DNA of 6,057 nt, taken from positions 3,817 to 9,873 of the forward strand of contig DKBA01000290.1 of assembly GCA_002450985.1 (NCBI GenBank), written 5' to 3'. Numbering within the stretch: position 1 is the first letter of the stretch; each line of letters opens with the position of its first letter. Positions 1-6,057 of the stretch are shown here, one piece after another. Under the pieces are notes generated by a model. The model searched no databases. It was given only the letters and a program-made list of their open reading frames with translations, and was not told the origin of the DNA. The stretch is from Acidimicrobiia bacterium UBA6912 (lineage in GTDB: Bacteria; Actinomycetota; Acidimicrobiia; Spongiisociales; UBA5794). The position numbers were made by a program, and so were the translations under genes.

Positions 1-147
1 GACGACGAGGCTCACGAACGGGAGGCGCGCACGCTCGAAGAGCTGTATGCGATCTACTACCAGCGGGAGGCCGGCTCACCGCCCGATCCCGAGCTGATGA
101 CCGCGTTCCGCAGCGTGATGGAGGAGGCCGGATATGCGGCCCCTTGA
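1..147 (+). CDS. sbcD: SbcD, exonuclease subunit of SbcCD (3' end only)
   Basis: Only the last 48 codons are in the window, ending in TGA at 145-147; the start and the whole metallophosphoesterase domain lie upstream. The visible tail includes ELYAIYYQREAG, then a PPDPELMTAF stretch and a short helix (SVMEEAGY). This resembles the C-terminal end of SbcD/Mre11 nucleases, where a conserved 'F..YY....G..P...L...F' pattern precedes the stop. The family supplies the Mn-dependent nuclease active sites of the SbcCD complex, which acts on double-strand ends and DNA hairpins. The strongest support is position: the frame overlaps the start of a clear sbcC by 14 bases, the classical sbcD-sbcC order. No catalytic residue is visible, so the assignment rests on tail similarity and context. 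Confidence 0.8.
   Translation, partial: DDEAHEREARTLEELYAIYYQREAGSPPDPELMTAFRSVMEEAGYAAP
123..127 (+). promoter_or_regulatory. Ribosome binding site of sbcC
   Basis: GGAGG, part of a longer GGAGGAGG run at 120-127, stands 6 bases before the ATG at 134. It lies inside the sbcD coding region. It supports ATG 134 as the sbcC start and suggests efficient initiation despite the overlap with sbcD. Confidence 0.7.
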
Positions 148-2650
148 GCTGCGGTTGCGTAACTTCCGGTCCTACTTCGGGGAATCCCCGGCCTTCGACT
201 TCAGGGGTCGCGGCCTCGTCGGCGTCGTCGGTCCCATCGGCAGCGGCAAGTCCTCGTTGCTCGACGCAGTGTCATTCGCTCTCTACGGCAAGACGCCTGC
301 GGGCGGTTCCGGCACCAAGGCCCTGATCCACCAGCGCGCCGCCGACGGCGGCGTGCAGCTGCGCTTCGAGGTCGACGGCGAGGTGTGGGAGGTGGTCCGG
401 TCGCTCCGCCAGCGGGGGCAGAGTCAGCATGCGCTCTACCGCTACGAGGTGGACGAGGAGGACGCCGAGCCCGTCGAGAAGGTGACCCTGGAGTCTGAGG
501 TGAACGAGCGGATCGCCGCCCTTCTCGGTCTCGACTTCGATGCCTTCGGGCGGTCGGTGCTCCTCGCCCAAGGTCGCTTTGCCGAGTTCCTCCGAGCCCG
601 GCCCGCGGAGCGAGATGCCGTGCTCAAGGGCGTGTTCGGCCACGACCGCATCGACACGATGCGGGAGATCGCCAAGGACCGCGCCGCGTCCGCCGCGGCG
701 GAGCTGAAGGCGGTGCTCGTTCGCACTGAGCAGCTCGACCGGGTCGCCGAGCGCCTCGCCTCGTCTCGTGAGGCGCTGGCGGCCGCAGAGGAGCGGGTCG
801 AGCAGCTACGCAAGGCCGAGCCCCGCATTGCGGATCTCGACAGCCGCATCGTGAGGGCCGCCGCCGAAGTCGCAGAGGGGACGGAGCGCCTCGATGAGCT
901 CGCTCGCCACGCTGCGCGCCTGCCCGATCCGGATGCGACGGCGGCGCTTCTCGATGGCGCGGGATCGGTCGCCCGGCGTCGGGCGGAGCTCGCTGCAGTG
1001 CTCGAAGCCGCCGTTGCCGCCGTGGCGCTGGCGGAGCAAGACGTGGCCGCCATGCGGGAGGCGGGTGAGCTGGAGACGATCGAGGAGGCGGCGAGCCTCG
1101 TCGCGGCCTCCGAGCCGCAGCGGAGGAACGCCGCCGACGCCGCACGACGCGAGGACGCCGTCATCCGTCGTCGTACCGAGGCGGCGGCGCGGGTCGTGAG
1201 CGCGGAACAGGTCCTTGCCGAGACGGGGGCTGCGCTCACGGCCGCCGAGACCCGGCTTGCGACGGCCGAGCGTGACCTGCTGGCCGCCGAGCGCGCCCAC
1301 CACGACGCCGAGCACGAGAACATGGCGGATGTGCTGCGCCGCGAGCTCACCCCGGGCGGCACCTGTCCCGTGTGCGCTCAGGCGGTCGCCGAGCCGCCTC
1401 CCGGCGGTCGCGGCGCGGACGTCTCGCAGACGGCCGATGCCGTCGGTCGGGCCAAGCGGCAGCGCGCGGCGGCGGAGTCCGCCAGGACCGCGGCGGCTGC
1501 TGCGGCGTCGGCGGCCCGCGAGTCCACCGAGGCGGCGGCGACACTCCTCGCCTCCGTGTCCGGAGAGACCGAGCAGGCCGGTCTCGCCCGCACCGAGGCT
1601 GAAGCGGAATTGGAGGCGACGGTGGCTCAGCTCATCGAGCTGCTCGGCGAGGGCGATCCGGCGCAGCTCCTCGATGCTCGGCGCACGAAGGTGGCGGCGC
1701 TCACCGAGGCCGTCGGCGATGCCCGTCGCAGGGCCGAGCAGGTGCGGGCGCGCCACGACCAGGCCATCCTCGACGAGCAGGCGGCGGCCAAGGAGCTGTC
1801 GGCGCTCCGGGTCGGGCTGGTCGAGCTGGCGACGCGACTCGGGCGCCCAATCACCGGCATCGATGACAGCCCGAAGCTGCTCGCCGAGGCGACGGCGGCG
1901 CTGCGGGCCGCCTGGTCGGACACGGTGGCCCGGCTCGAGGCGGCCGTTGTGGCCGCCCGCGCTGCCGGCGAGGCGGCGCGCACGGAGCGTCGAGAGGTAC
2001 TCGCGGAGCTCGGGATCACGGGGGACTTCGTGGCAGCACTCGCCACCGAGGAGGCCGGCGTCGCCCACCTGACCGCCGACGTCGCTGCAGCCAACAAGGA
2101 CCTTGCTGCGTCAGACGAGCTGCTGGCGACTCGCCGCCGCCTCGAGGTCGAGAAGGGACGCTACGACCGCATCGCCTCGGACCTCACCGACTCCCGGTTC
2201 GTCCGGTTCCTCCTCGACGAGGAACGTGCGAGGCTGGCCGACCTGGGGAGCGACCACTTCCAGCGTCTCTCGTCGGGGCGCTACCGCTTCACCGAGGACG
2301 GTACCTTCTCCATCGTCGATCTCACGGCCGCCGACGCCGTGCGCAAGGCGTCGAGCCTCTCGGGGGGCGAAACCTTCCTCGCCTCGCTCGCGCTCGCGTT
2401 GTCGCTCGCCGAGATGGTCACCCGCACCGGGGGCCGACTCGATGCGTTCTTCCTCGATGAGGGCTTCGGTTCCCTCGATCCCGAGCATCTCGATCTCGCC
2501 ATGGAGGGCATCGAGGCGCTCATCGCCGACGACGCGTCCCGGCTCGTGGTCGTCGTGAGTCACGTGCCCGAGCTCAGACACCGCATCGAGGACCTCATCC
2601 AACTCGATCGGGACCCGTCGACCGGCGACACCAAGGTCATCCGGAGCTGA
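134..2650 (+). CDS. sbcC: SbcC, Rad50-like ATPase subunit of SbcCD nuclease
   Basis: This is the SMC-like ATPase that pairs with SbcD to process double-strand breaks and cleave hairpins and protein-blocked ends in the cytoplasm. Motifs seen in order: N-terminal strand LRNFRSY (residues 8-14), Walker A GPIGSGKSS (33-41), Q-loop LLAQGRF with Gln146, a long Ala/Glu/Arg-rich coiled coil, zinc hook CPVC (Cys411 and Cys414), the returning coiled coil to about 690, ABC signature SSLSGGE (740-746), Walker B FFLDEGFGSLD with Asp775-Glu776, D-loop SLD (780-782) and switch His810. The hook sits almost exactly mid-protein, as expected for antiparallel arms. At 838 residues it is shorter than the E. coli protein (about 1,050), so the arms are short. 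ATG 134 is chosen for its GGAGG and because the conserved N-terminal strand starts at once. It forms an operon with sbcD. Confidence 0.96.
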   Translation: MRPLELRLRNFRSYFGESPAFDFRGRGLVGVVGPIGSGKSSLLDAVSFALYGKTPAGGSGTKALIHQRAADGGVQLRFEVDGEVWEVVRSLRQRGQSQHALYRYEVDEEDAEPVEKVTLESEVNERIAALLGLDFDAFGRSVLLAQGRFAEFLRARPAERDAVLKGVFGHDRIDTMREIAKDRAASAAAELKAVLVRTEQLDRVAERLASSREALAAAEERVEQLRKAEPRIADLDSRIVRAAAEVAEGTERLDELARHAARLPDPDATAALLDGAGSVARRRAELAAVLEAAVAAVALAEQDVAAMREAGELETIEEAASLVAASEPQRRNAADAARREDAVIRRRTEAAARVVSAEQVLAETGAALTAAETRLATAERDLLAAERAHHDAEHENMADVLRRELTPGGTCPVCAQAVAEPPPGGRGADVSQTADAVGRAKRQRAAAESARTAAAAAASAARESTEAAATLLASVSGETEQAGLARTEAEAELEATVAQLIELLGEGDPAQLLDARRTKVAALTEAVGDARRRAEQVRARHDQAILDEQAAAKELSALRVGLVELATRLGRPITGIDDSPKLLAEATAALRAAWSDTVARLEAAVVAARAAGEAARTERREVLAELGITGDFVAALATEEAGVAHLTADVAAANKDLAASDELLATRRRLEVEKGRYDRIASDLTDSRFVRFLLDEERARLADLGSDHFQRLSSGRYRFTEDGTFSIVDLTAADAVRKASSLSGGETFLASLALALSLAEMVTRTGGRLDAFFLDEGFGSLDPEHLDLAMEGIEALIADDASRLVVVVSHVPELRHRIEDLIQLDRDPSTGDTKVIRS

Positions 2651-2737
2651 GCGCTGAGCGCATTGCCCGGCCGGTGGGGCGAGGGTGCTCTCGTGGACAT
2701 CGCCAACGGGTGACCCTGGCCGAGTCCTCCCTCGAAT
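2651..2737. other. Convergent intergenic spacer, no clear terminator
   Basis: These 87 bases separate the ends of sbcC (+) and the secreted-protein gene (-). Only small inverted repeats are visible: GCGC-TGA-GCGC at 2651-2661, directly after the sbcC stop, and GCCC...GGGC at 2665-2680 around the palindrome CCGGCCGG. Neither is followed by a T run on either strand, so no canonical Rho-independent terminator can be called. Termination here may be Rho-dependent or use a hairpin without a U tract. Confidence 0.4.
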
Positions 2738-3310
2738 TCAGTTCAGTCGGAAGGTGCCGGGAGCCTCCCAAGGTGAACCGAACACGAAGGTCCCGCTCAT
2801 GTGGACCTTGCGCCCCTCCCACCCCGAGAACCAATCCGAGCCGACCCCCTCCGGGTCGACCTCACCGTTCATGCGGTAGGTGCTGTTGCTCAACGTCCCG
2901 ACGCCGCTGTCTGTCCCCCAGATCGCCGCAGCATCGGTCGACGGGCAACCGTCGGAGTCGACAACGACACCGCCGTCGTAGATCGCCCAGATCTCGGTGA
3001 AGAAGCTGGCTTGTCCAGGCGGGAACGGGTTGTCGGGATCATCATCCACGAAGGCTTTGCCCGTCCCGAGGTTGACGAACGCCATGCCGAACGACTCGTC
3101 CCTCAAGTCGGGGAACGAGACGGTTCCGCGCCACGTGTACAAGCTGCCAGCTACGCCGTAGCAATCGAAGACGAGGTCGGTCGGGAAGTCCAGGAAGAGC
3201 TCCATCTCGCCCTCGAGGGTCGGCGCGGGCTTCTCGGCGCCAACCGGGACAGCAACCAGCAACGACAGAACGATCACCAAAGCGGAGATGATCACCAGAT
3301 GTCTTCTCAT
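2738..3310 (-). CDS. Secreted acidic protein of unknown function
   Basis: A protein of about 190 residues that I cannot assign to a named family. The N-terminus is a textbook Sec signal peptide: basic MRRH, a hydrophobic core (LVIISALVIVLSLLVAVPV) and a likely signal-peptidase cut after VGA, before EKPAP. There is no lipobox Cys. The mature part is acidic, rich in Gly, aromatic and beta-prone residues, and has two Cys (in FDCYG and DGCPS) that could form a disulfide. Segments such as WRGTVSF, EIWAIYDGG, KVHMSGTFVF and the C-terminal APGTFRLN suggest a beta-sandwich or barrel; that is inference. The start at 3310 is preferred because GGAGG lies 7 bases upstream; ATG 3313 (4 bases) and ATG 3325 are alternatives, and the frame stays open to 3421. 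It is convergent with sbcC and reads the same way as the export operon, 353 bases downstream of it. Hand counts show lower GC than its neighbours. Confidence 0.85.
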   Translation of the reverse strand: MRRHLVIISALVIVLSLLVAVPVGAEKPAPTLEGEMELFLDFPTDLVFDCYGVAGSLYTWRGTVSFPDLRDESFGMAFVNLGTGKAFVDDDPDNPFPPGQASFFTEIWAIYDGGVVVDSDGCPSTDAAAIWGTDSGVGTLSNSTYRMNGEVDPEGVGSDWFSGWEGRKVHMSGTFVFGSPWEAPGTFRLN

Positions 3311-3317
3311 CATCCTT

Positions 3318-3322
3318 CCTCC
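3318..3322 (-). promoter_or_regulatory. Ribosome binding site of the secreted-protein gene
   Basis: On the minus strand GGAGG is followed by AAGG and then two consecutive ATG codons (3313 and 3310). The spacing is 4 bases to the first and 7 to the second, so the second is the better-placed start. Either leaves the signal peptide intact. Confidence 0.6.
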
Positions 3323-3513
3323 CATCGAATCCTCTTGGTGCGCGTGTGCCCTCCTTTCGATGGATTCCCGTCCCTCCTCAGGATCCCGTCTTCCCTCGGC
3401 CCTATCGGAAAGGCGCACCACCTCCCCCGGTGTGCCCGATTCCCCGGCGTCTCACCGTATCCGACTCTCGTGACCGAGCGAAGAGGCGCACGTCACCGAC
3501 CACAGGGCACCGG

Positions 3514-3536
3514 TCCCGGAGAAAAGGGTCTCGGGA
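3514..3536 (-). terminator. Possible hairpin terminator of the export operon
   Basis: TCCCGGAGA (3514-3522) and TCTCGGGA (3529-3536) pair over 8 base pairs with one bulged base, around a 6-base loop. It is about 130 bases beyond the stop of the last permease gene. There is no T run after it on the minus strand, so it is not a canonical Rho-independent terminator. It could be a U-less terminator, an mRNA 3' stabiliser, or a leader structure for the secreted-protein gene. Confidence 0.3.
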
Positions 3537-3663
3537 ACTCTCGAAGGGCAACGACGGGGGCCTCTCGGGGCACCATCGACGATTCGGCAACAGTCTCCGT
3601 GGTGTGTGGGTCTACGGTTCGTGCGCTGCGCATCGCCAAGACGTGTGCCTCCGAGGCATCCTC

Positions 3664-4470
3664 TCACTCGAGGAGCAGATCCTCGATCCGTCTCTCGGCG
3701 ACGGCGAAACCGACAACGACCATCACCCCGAGGAAGGCGGCGTGGCCGAGCATGCTCCAGTCGAGGATCCCGAGGGTGAAGCCCCTGATGAGGTCCACGG
3801 CGTGGTAGAGCGGCGACACCCTGGCCACGAGCTGCAGCCAGTGTGGGTAGATGTCGAGCGGATAGAACGTCGCCGAGAAGAGGAACATCGGCATCGTCAC
3901 CAGGGTGATGAGATCGAAGTCCTGCCACGAGCGCATCCAGGTGGTGGCGGCCATCGCCGCCGCCCCGAAGGCGAGACCCGTGAGCATGGCCGCAGGCAAC
4001 GCCATCAACCCCCACGGGGACTCGATCAAGCCCATCACGAGCATGACGACGAGGAACGCCGTCGAGTAGAGCGACCCCCGGATCTGCGACCAGGTGATCT
4101 CGCCGACGGCGATGTCCTGCGGGCTGACCGGGGTGGCGAGGACACCGTCGTAGACCTTGGCGTACTTGAGCTTGAAGAACATGCCGAACGACTCGAACAC
4201 GGGCCCGTTCATCGCAGACGCCCCGAGCAACGCCGGGGCGACAAACGCCGCGTAGGACACCGTGCGGCCGTTGGCGAGCGTGACGTCGCCCACCAGCGCG
4301 CCGAGCCCGACGGTCACCGAGAACAGGTAGAAGACGGGTTCGAAGAACCCGGAGACGAGGACCCCCCAGACCTGGCGGTAGACCAGGAGATTGCGCTCGA
4401 TGAGGGTGGCGGCTCGCCGGCCGCTGAATCGCAGCGGCAGGACCCGCAGGGGCCAGACGTCGACGGTCAT
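3664..4470 (-). CDS. ABC-2 type exporter permease, second subunit (NodJ-like)
   Basis: A 268-residue inner-membrane protein of the ABC-2/NodJ class, which forms the path for ATP-driven export. Six hydrophobic segments fall at roughly residues 37-60, 73-95, 128-149, 153-176, 186-205 and 240-258. Family-like stretches are FEPVFYLFSVTVGLG (43-57), YAAFVAPALL (73-82), KVYDGVLATPVSPQDI (105-120) and MPMFLFSATFYPL (193-205). The last two also occur, altered, in the upstream permease, so the two are paralogues likely to form a heterodimer. The N-terminus (about 36 residues) contains an amphipathic, Arg-rich stretch typical of the coupling region. ATG 4470 overlaps the stop of the upstream permease as ATGA; a GGAGG lies 11 bases before it. 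The frame is open further upstream, but that part overlaps the first permease and reads as Arg/Gly/His-rich sequence without family features. It is the last gene of the operon; the substrate is unknown. Confidence 0.9.
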   Translation of the reverse strand: MTVDVWPLRVLPLRFSGRRAATLIERNLLVYRQVWGVLVSGFFEPVFYLFSVTVGLGALVGDVTLANGRTVSYAAFVAPALLGASAMNGPVFESFGMFFKLKYAKVYDGVLATPVSPQDIAVGEITWSQIRGSLYSTAFLVVMLVMGLIESPWGLMALPAAMLTGLAFGAAAMAATTWMRSWQDFDLITLVTMPMFLFSATFYPLDIYPHWLQLVARVSPLYHAVDLIRGFTLGILDWSMLGHAAFLGVMVVVGFAVAERRIEDLLLE

Positions 4471-5246
4471 GTGGTGAGCCGCCTCCCGAACCGAATCGTC
4501 GCAGCCCAGGTGCCGGCGACGACATAGACGGCGAGCACGGCGAGATGGGCGACGACCGGCCACGCCTGCGCCGTGCCCAGCCCCGCAGCCCTGGTGAGCT
4601 CGACGCCGTTCCACAGCGGGGTGATGTACGCCACCGGACGGATGAGCGCCGGGAGCTGGCTCACCGGGAAGAACGTTCCCGAGAAGAGGAACATCGGGAC
4701 GATGCCGAAGCGGAAGAGCCCGACGAGGCCGGTGTCGCGTTCCAGACCGGAGGTGTACGCCATCACCGGTGCGGCGAACGCCAGACCGGTGAGCGCCGCA
4801 GGCAGCACGGCGAGGAGCGCACCGGCCAACGGCAGCGCACCGAATGCAGTGGCGATGAGGCCGTAGATCGCAGTCGCAAAGGCGACGCGCAGCGTGACGA
4901 ACCCGATGTGGCCGAGCACGACGTCCGAGACCCCGACTGGCGTGGCGAGCGCCGCGTCGTAGGTCTTCAGCCACTTGATGCCGGCCATCACCGGCCAGGA
5001 GCTGTCGCCGGCGGCTGCCTGCATCGCGGTCGCCGCCATGAGCCCCGGGGCGAGGAAGGACAGGTAGCTGAACCCGCCGAGGGAGGCGACCCGGTCACCA
5101 CCATCGACGAGGCTGCCGAGACCGAGCCCCATCGCCGCCAGGAACATGAGCGGGTTGAGGAACGTCGAGATGACGGATCCTCGCCATTGGTGGCGGTAGA
5201 CACGGGCACGTGTCTCCATGTAGCGGAGCGGTCCAGGCGTCGCCAT
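4467..5246 (-). CDS. ABC-2 type exporter permease, first subunit (NodJ-like)
   Basis: A 259-residue ABC-2/NodJ-class membrane subunit. Six hydrophobic segments lie at about 26-47, 59-80, 112-135, 138-163, 176-195 and 230-252. Recognisable stretches are LNPLMFLAAMGLGLGSLV (30-47), YLSFLAPGLMAATAM (61-75), KTYDAALATPVGVSDVVLG (94-112) and VPMFLFSGTFFPVSQLP (183-199), which follow the order of NodJ and of daunorubicin-type exporter permeases. It should pair with the downstream permease and the upstream ATPase. ATG 5246 is chosen because its A is also the last base of the ATPase stop (TGATG) and because the amphipathic N-terminus (YMETRARVYRHQWRG) begins just after it. The open frame runs on to 5648, but that part lies inside the ATPase gene. 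No good Shine-Dalgarno is visible, so translation probably depends on reinitiation after the ATPase. The substrate cannot be told from sequence. Confidence 0.92.
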   Translation of the reverse strand: MATPGPLRYMETRARVYRHQWRGSVISTFLNPLMFLAAMGLGLGSLVDGGDRVASLGGFSYLSFLAPGLMAATAMQAAAGDSSWPVMAGIKWLKTYDAALATPVGVSDVVLGHIGFVTLRVAFATAIYGLIATAFGALPLAGALLAVLPAALTGLAFAAPVMAYTSGLERDTGLVGLFRFGIVPMFLFSGTFFPVSQLPALIRPVAYITPLWNGVELTRAAGLGTAQAWPVVAHLAVLAVYVVAGTWAATIRFGRRLTT

Positions 5247-6057
5247 CAGTCGACCAGGGTTCGTCCGGTGAGACGAAGGAACACGTCCTCCAGGCTGCTG
5301 CGGCGGGCGACGATCGCCTCGGGATGCAGCCCGCGGCTGTACACCGTGGCCGTGGCGCGGTCGGCGTCGTCGGTGTAGACCAGGACGCGATCGGGGAGCG
5401 CCTCGGTGCGCTCGCCGATGCCGTCGAGCCGGTCGAGCGCCCCATCCTGGTCGCCGACGCGAAACCGCAACTCGACGACCTCCCGCGAGCTGTACCGTTC
5501 GATCAGCGCCCGCGGCGAGCCCTCCGCAACGATCTTGGCCTTGTCCATCACGACGAGCCGGTCGCAGAGTTGCTCGGCCTCGTCCATGTAGTGCGTTGTG
5601 ATGATGAGCGTCACGCCTTGCTGCTTCAGCCGGTAGAGCCGATCCCACAGCAGGTGGCGCGCCTGCGGGTCGAGACCGGTCGTGGGCTCGTCGAGCAGCA
5701 GGAGATCCGGCTGGTTGATGAGCGCCCGGGCGATCGTGAGGCGGCGCTTCATCCCGCCGGACAGGGCGTCGACCTTGGCGTCGCGCCGGGCCTCGAGCTG
5801 GGCGAAGGCGAGGAGCTCGTCGATGCGTTCCCGGATCGTCGATCTGGGGAGATCGAAGTAGCGGCCGTAGATCGTGAGGTTCTCGGCGACCGGCAGCTCG
5901 GTGTCGAGGTTGTCCTCCTGCGGCACGACGCCGATCCTCGCCCTGATCGCGGGGCCGTCCGTCGCCGGATCCATGCCGAGCACCCGAAGCGTTCCGCCAG
6001 ACACGGGTGACACCGCGCCGATCATCCGCATCGTGGAGCTCTTGCCGGCGCCGTTGG
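5246..6057 (-). CDS. ABC exporter ATP-binding protein, NodI/DrrA type (5' end missing)
   Basis: The ATPase that powers the two downstream permeases at the cytoplasmic face of the membrane. The gene runs off the right edge: the last 269 codons are visible and the first complete one is the Asn of the Walker A motif (NGAGKSST), so roughly 30-50 N-terminal residues are probably missing. Counting from that Asn: Q-loop VVPQEDNLD with Gln46, signature LSGGMKRRL (98-106), Walker B LLLLDEPTTGLD (118-129, catalytic Glu123) and switch His155 in TTHYMDEAE. The stretch from the Q-loop through GRYFDLP, LSGGMKRRLTIARALI and GLDPQARHL is strongly NodI-like. The C-terminus has the SSLEDVFLRLTGR segment (253-265) typical of this exporter class. 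An ATG at 6031 exists but would delete Walker A, so it is not the start. The operon promoter lies outside the window. Confidence 0.95.
   Translation of the reverse strand, partial: NGAGKSSTMRMIGAVSPVSGGTLRVLGMDPATDGPAIRARIGVVPQEDNLDTELPVAENLTIYGRYFDLPRSTIRERIDELLAFAQLEARRDAKVDALSGGMKRRLTIARALINQPDLLLLDEPTTGLDPQARHLLWDRLYRLKQQGVTLIITTHYMDEAEQLCDRLVVMDKAKIVAEGSPRALIERYSSREVVELRFRVGDQDGALDRLDGIGERTEALPDRVLVYTDDADRATATVYSRGLHPEAIVARRSSLEDVFLRLTGRTLVD

Larger units (their letters stand above)
3311..3663. other. Non-coding region between export operon and secreted-protein gene
   Basis: No convincing gene is present on either strand; the short open frames here give Arg/Pro-rich translations typical of antisense frames in GC-rich DNA. 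Read on the minus strand, the half near the secreted-protein gene (about 3430 to 3314) is purine-rich with several GGAGG-like tracts. The central part holds a bulged hairpin at 3514-3536. A very weak promoter-like pair, TTCGCT (3477-3482) and TACGGT (3454-3459) with a 17-base spacer, lies on the minus strand upstream of the secreted-protein gene, but its match to consensus is too poor to call. The promoter of that gene must lie here unless it is read through from the export operon. Confidence 0.5.

Noticed and set aside
1480..1560. Low-complexity Ala-rich stretch in SbcC that might look like an insertion or repeat
   Set aside because: It lies in the coiled-coil arm just after the zinc hook, where Ala-rich heptads are normal, and the frame is not disturbed.
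806..2068. Open frame of 420 codons on the - strand within sbcC
   Set aside because: Its Arg/Gly/Leu-rich translation has no motif, and sbcC on the other strand is intact across the whole stretch.
3454..3482. Promoter-like pair TTCGCT and TACGGT with a 17-base spacer on the minus strand
   Set aside because: Each hexamer matches only about three consensus positions; such pairs occur by chance in a region of this size.
3646..3658. Small inverted repeat TGCCT-CCG-AGGCA just after the last permease gene
   Set aside because: A 5-base-pair stem with a 3-base loop and no T run is too weak to call a terminator.
2801..3808. Open frame of 335 codons on the + strand
   Set aside because: It spans the secreted-protein gene in antisense, the intergenic gap and part of the permease gene. 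The signal peptide and ribosome binding site on the minus strand show where the real gene is.
3346..4527. Long open frame of 393 codons on the + strand
   Set aside because: It lies antisense to the second permease, and its translation is dominated by Arg, Glu, His and Pro without hydrophobic core or motif. This is the usual antisense shadow of a GC-rich gene.
5247..5648. Upstream extension of the first permease frame (and likewise 4471-4974 for the second permease)
   Set aside because: The added residues overlap the preceding gene and are rich in Arg, Gly, Ala and His with no family similarity. The overlapping TGATG and ATGA starts give normal-length NodJ-like proteins.
5210..6010. Open frame of 266 codons on the + strand opposite the ABC ATPase
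   Set aside because: The opposite strand carries a complete set of ABC ATPase motifs, while this frame shows none of any family.

Overview
This 6,057-base window comes from a high-GC bacterial chromosome. Codon use is strongly G/C at third positions and the proteins are rich in Ala, Arg, Glu and Val, which fits an actinobacterium; the exact lineage cannot be fixed from sequence alone. Every recognisable gene but one belongs to a familiar family, and I found no rRNA, tRNA, CRISPR array, insertion sequence or phage feature.

Layout. Positions 1-2650 (+ strand) hold the end of sbcD and all of sbcC, overlapping by 14 bases. These are the nuclease and ATPase subunits of the bacterial Mre11-Rad50 complex, which trims double-strand ends and opens DNA hairpins. 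The SbcC here is compact (838 residues) but keeps every catalytic motif and the CPVC zinc hook. Positions 2738-3310 (- strand, convergent with sbcC) encode a small acidic secreted protein of unknown function with a clear signal peptide; its base composition is visibly less GC-rich than its neighbours. Positions 3311-3663 are a non-coding stretch that serves as the leader of the secreted-protein gene and the tail of the next operon. Positions 3664-6057 (- strand) hold a three-gene export operon, read from right to left: a NodI/DrrA-type ABC ATPase (cut by the window edge within its Walker A motif) and then two different NodJ/ABC-2 type permeases. The stop and start codons overlap at both junctions (TGATG and ATGA), so the three are almost certainly one translationally coupled unit making an exporter with a heterodimeric membrane part.

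How the parts relate. SbcD and SbcC act together in DNA repair; the ATPase and two permeases act together in export of an unidentified compound, perhaps a drug, lipid or glycan. Nothing in the sequence ties the secreted protein to either group. No clearly new multi-gene system is visible. The items most worth a second look are the secreted orphan protein, the paired permeases, the shortened SbcC arms and a hairpin between the export operon and the secreted-protein gene.
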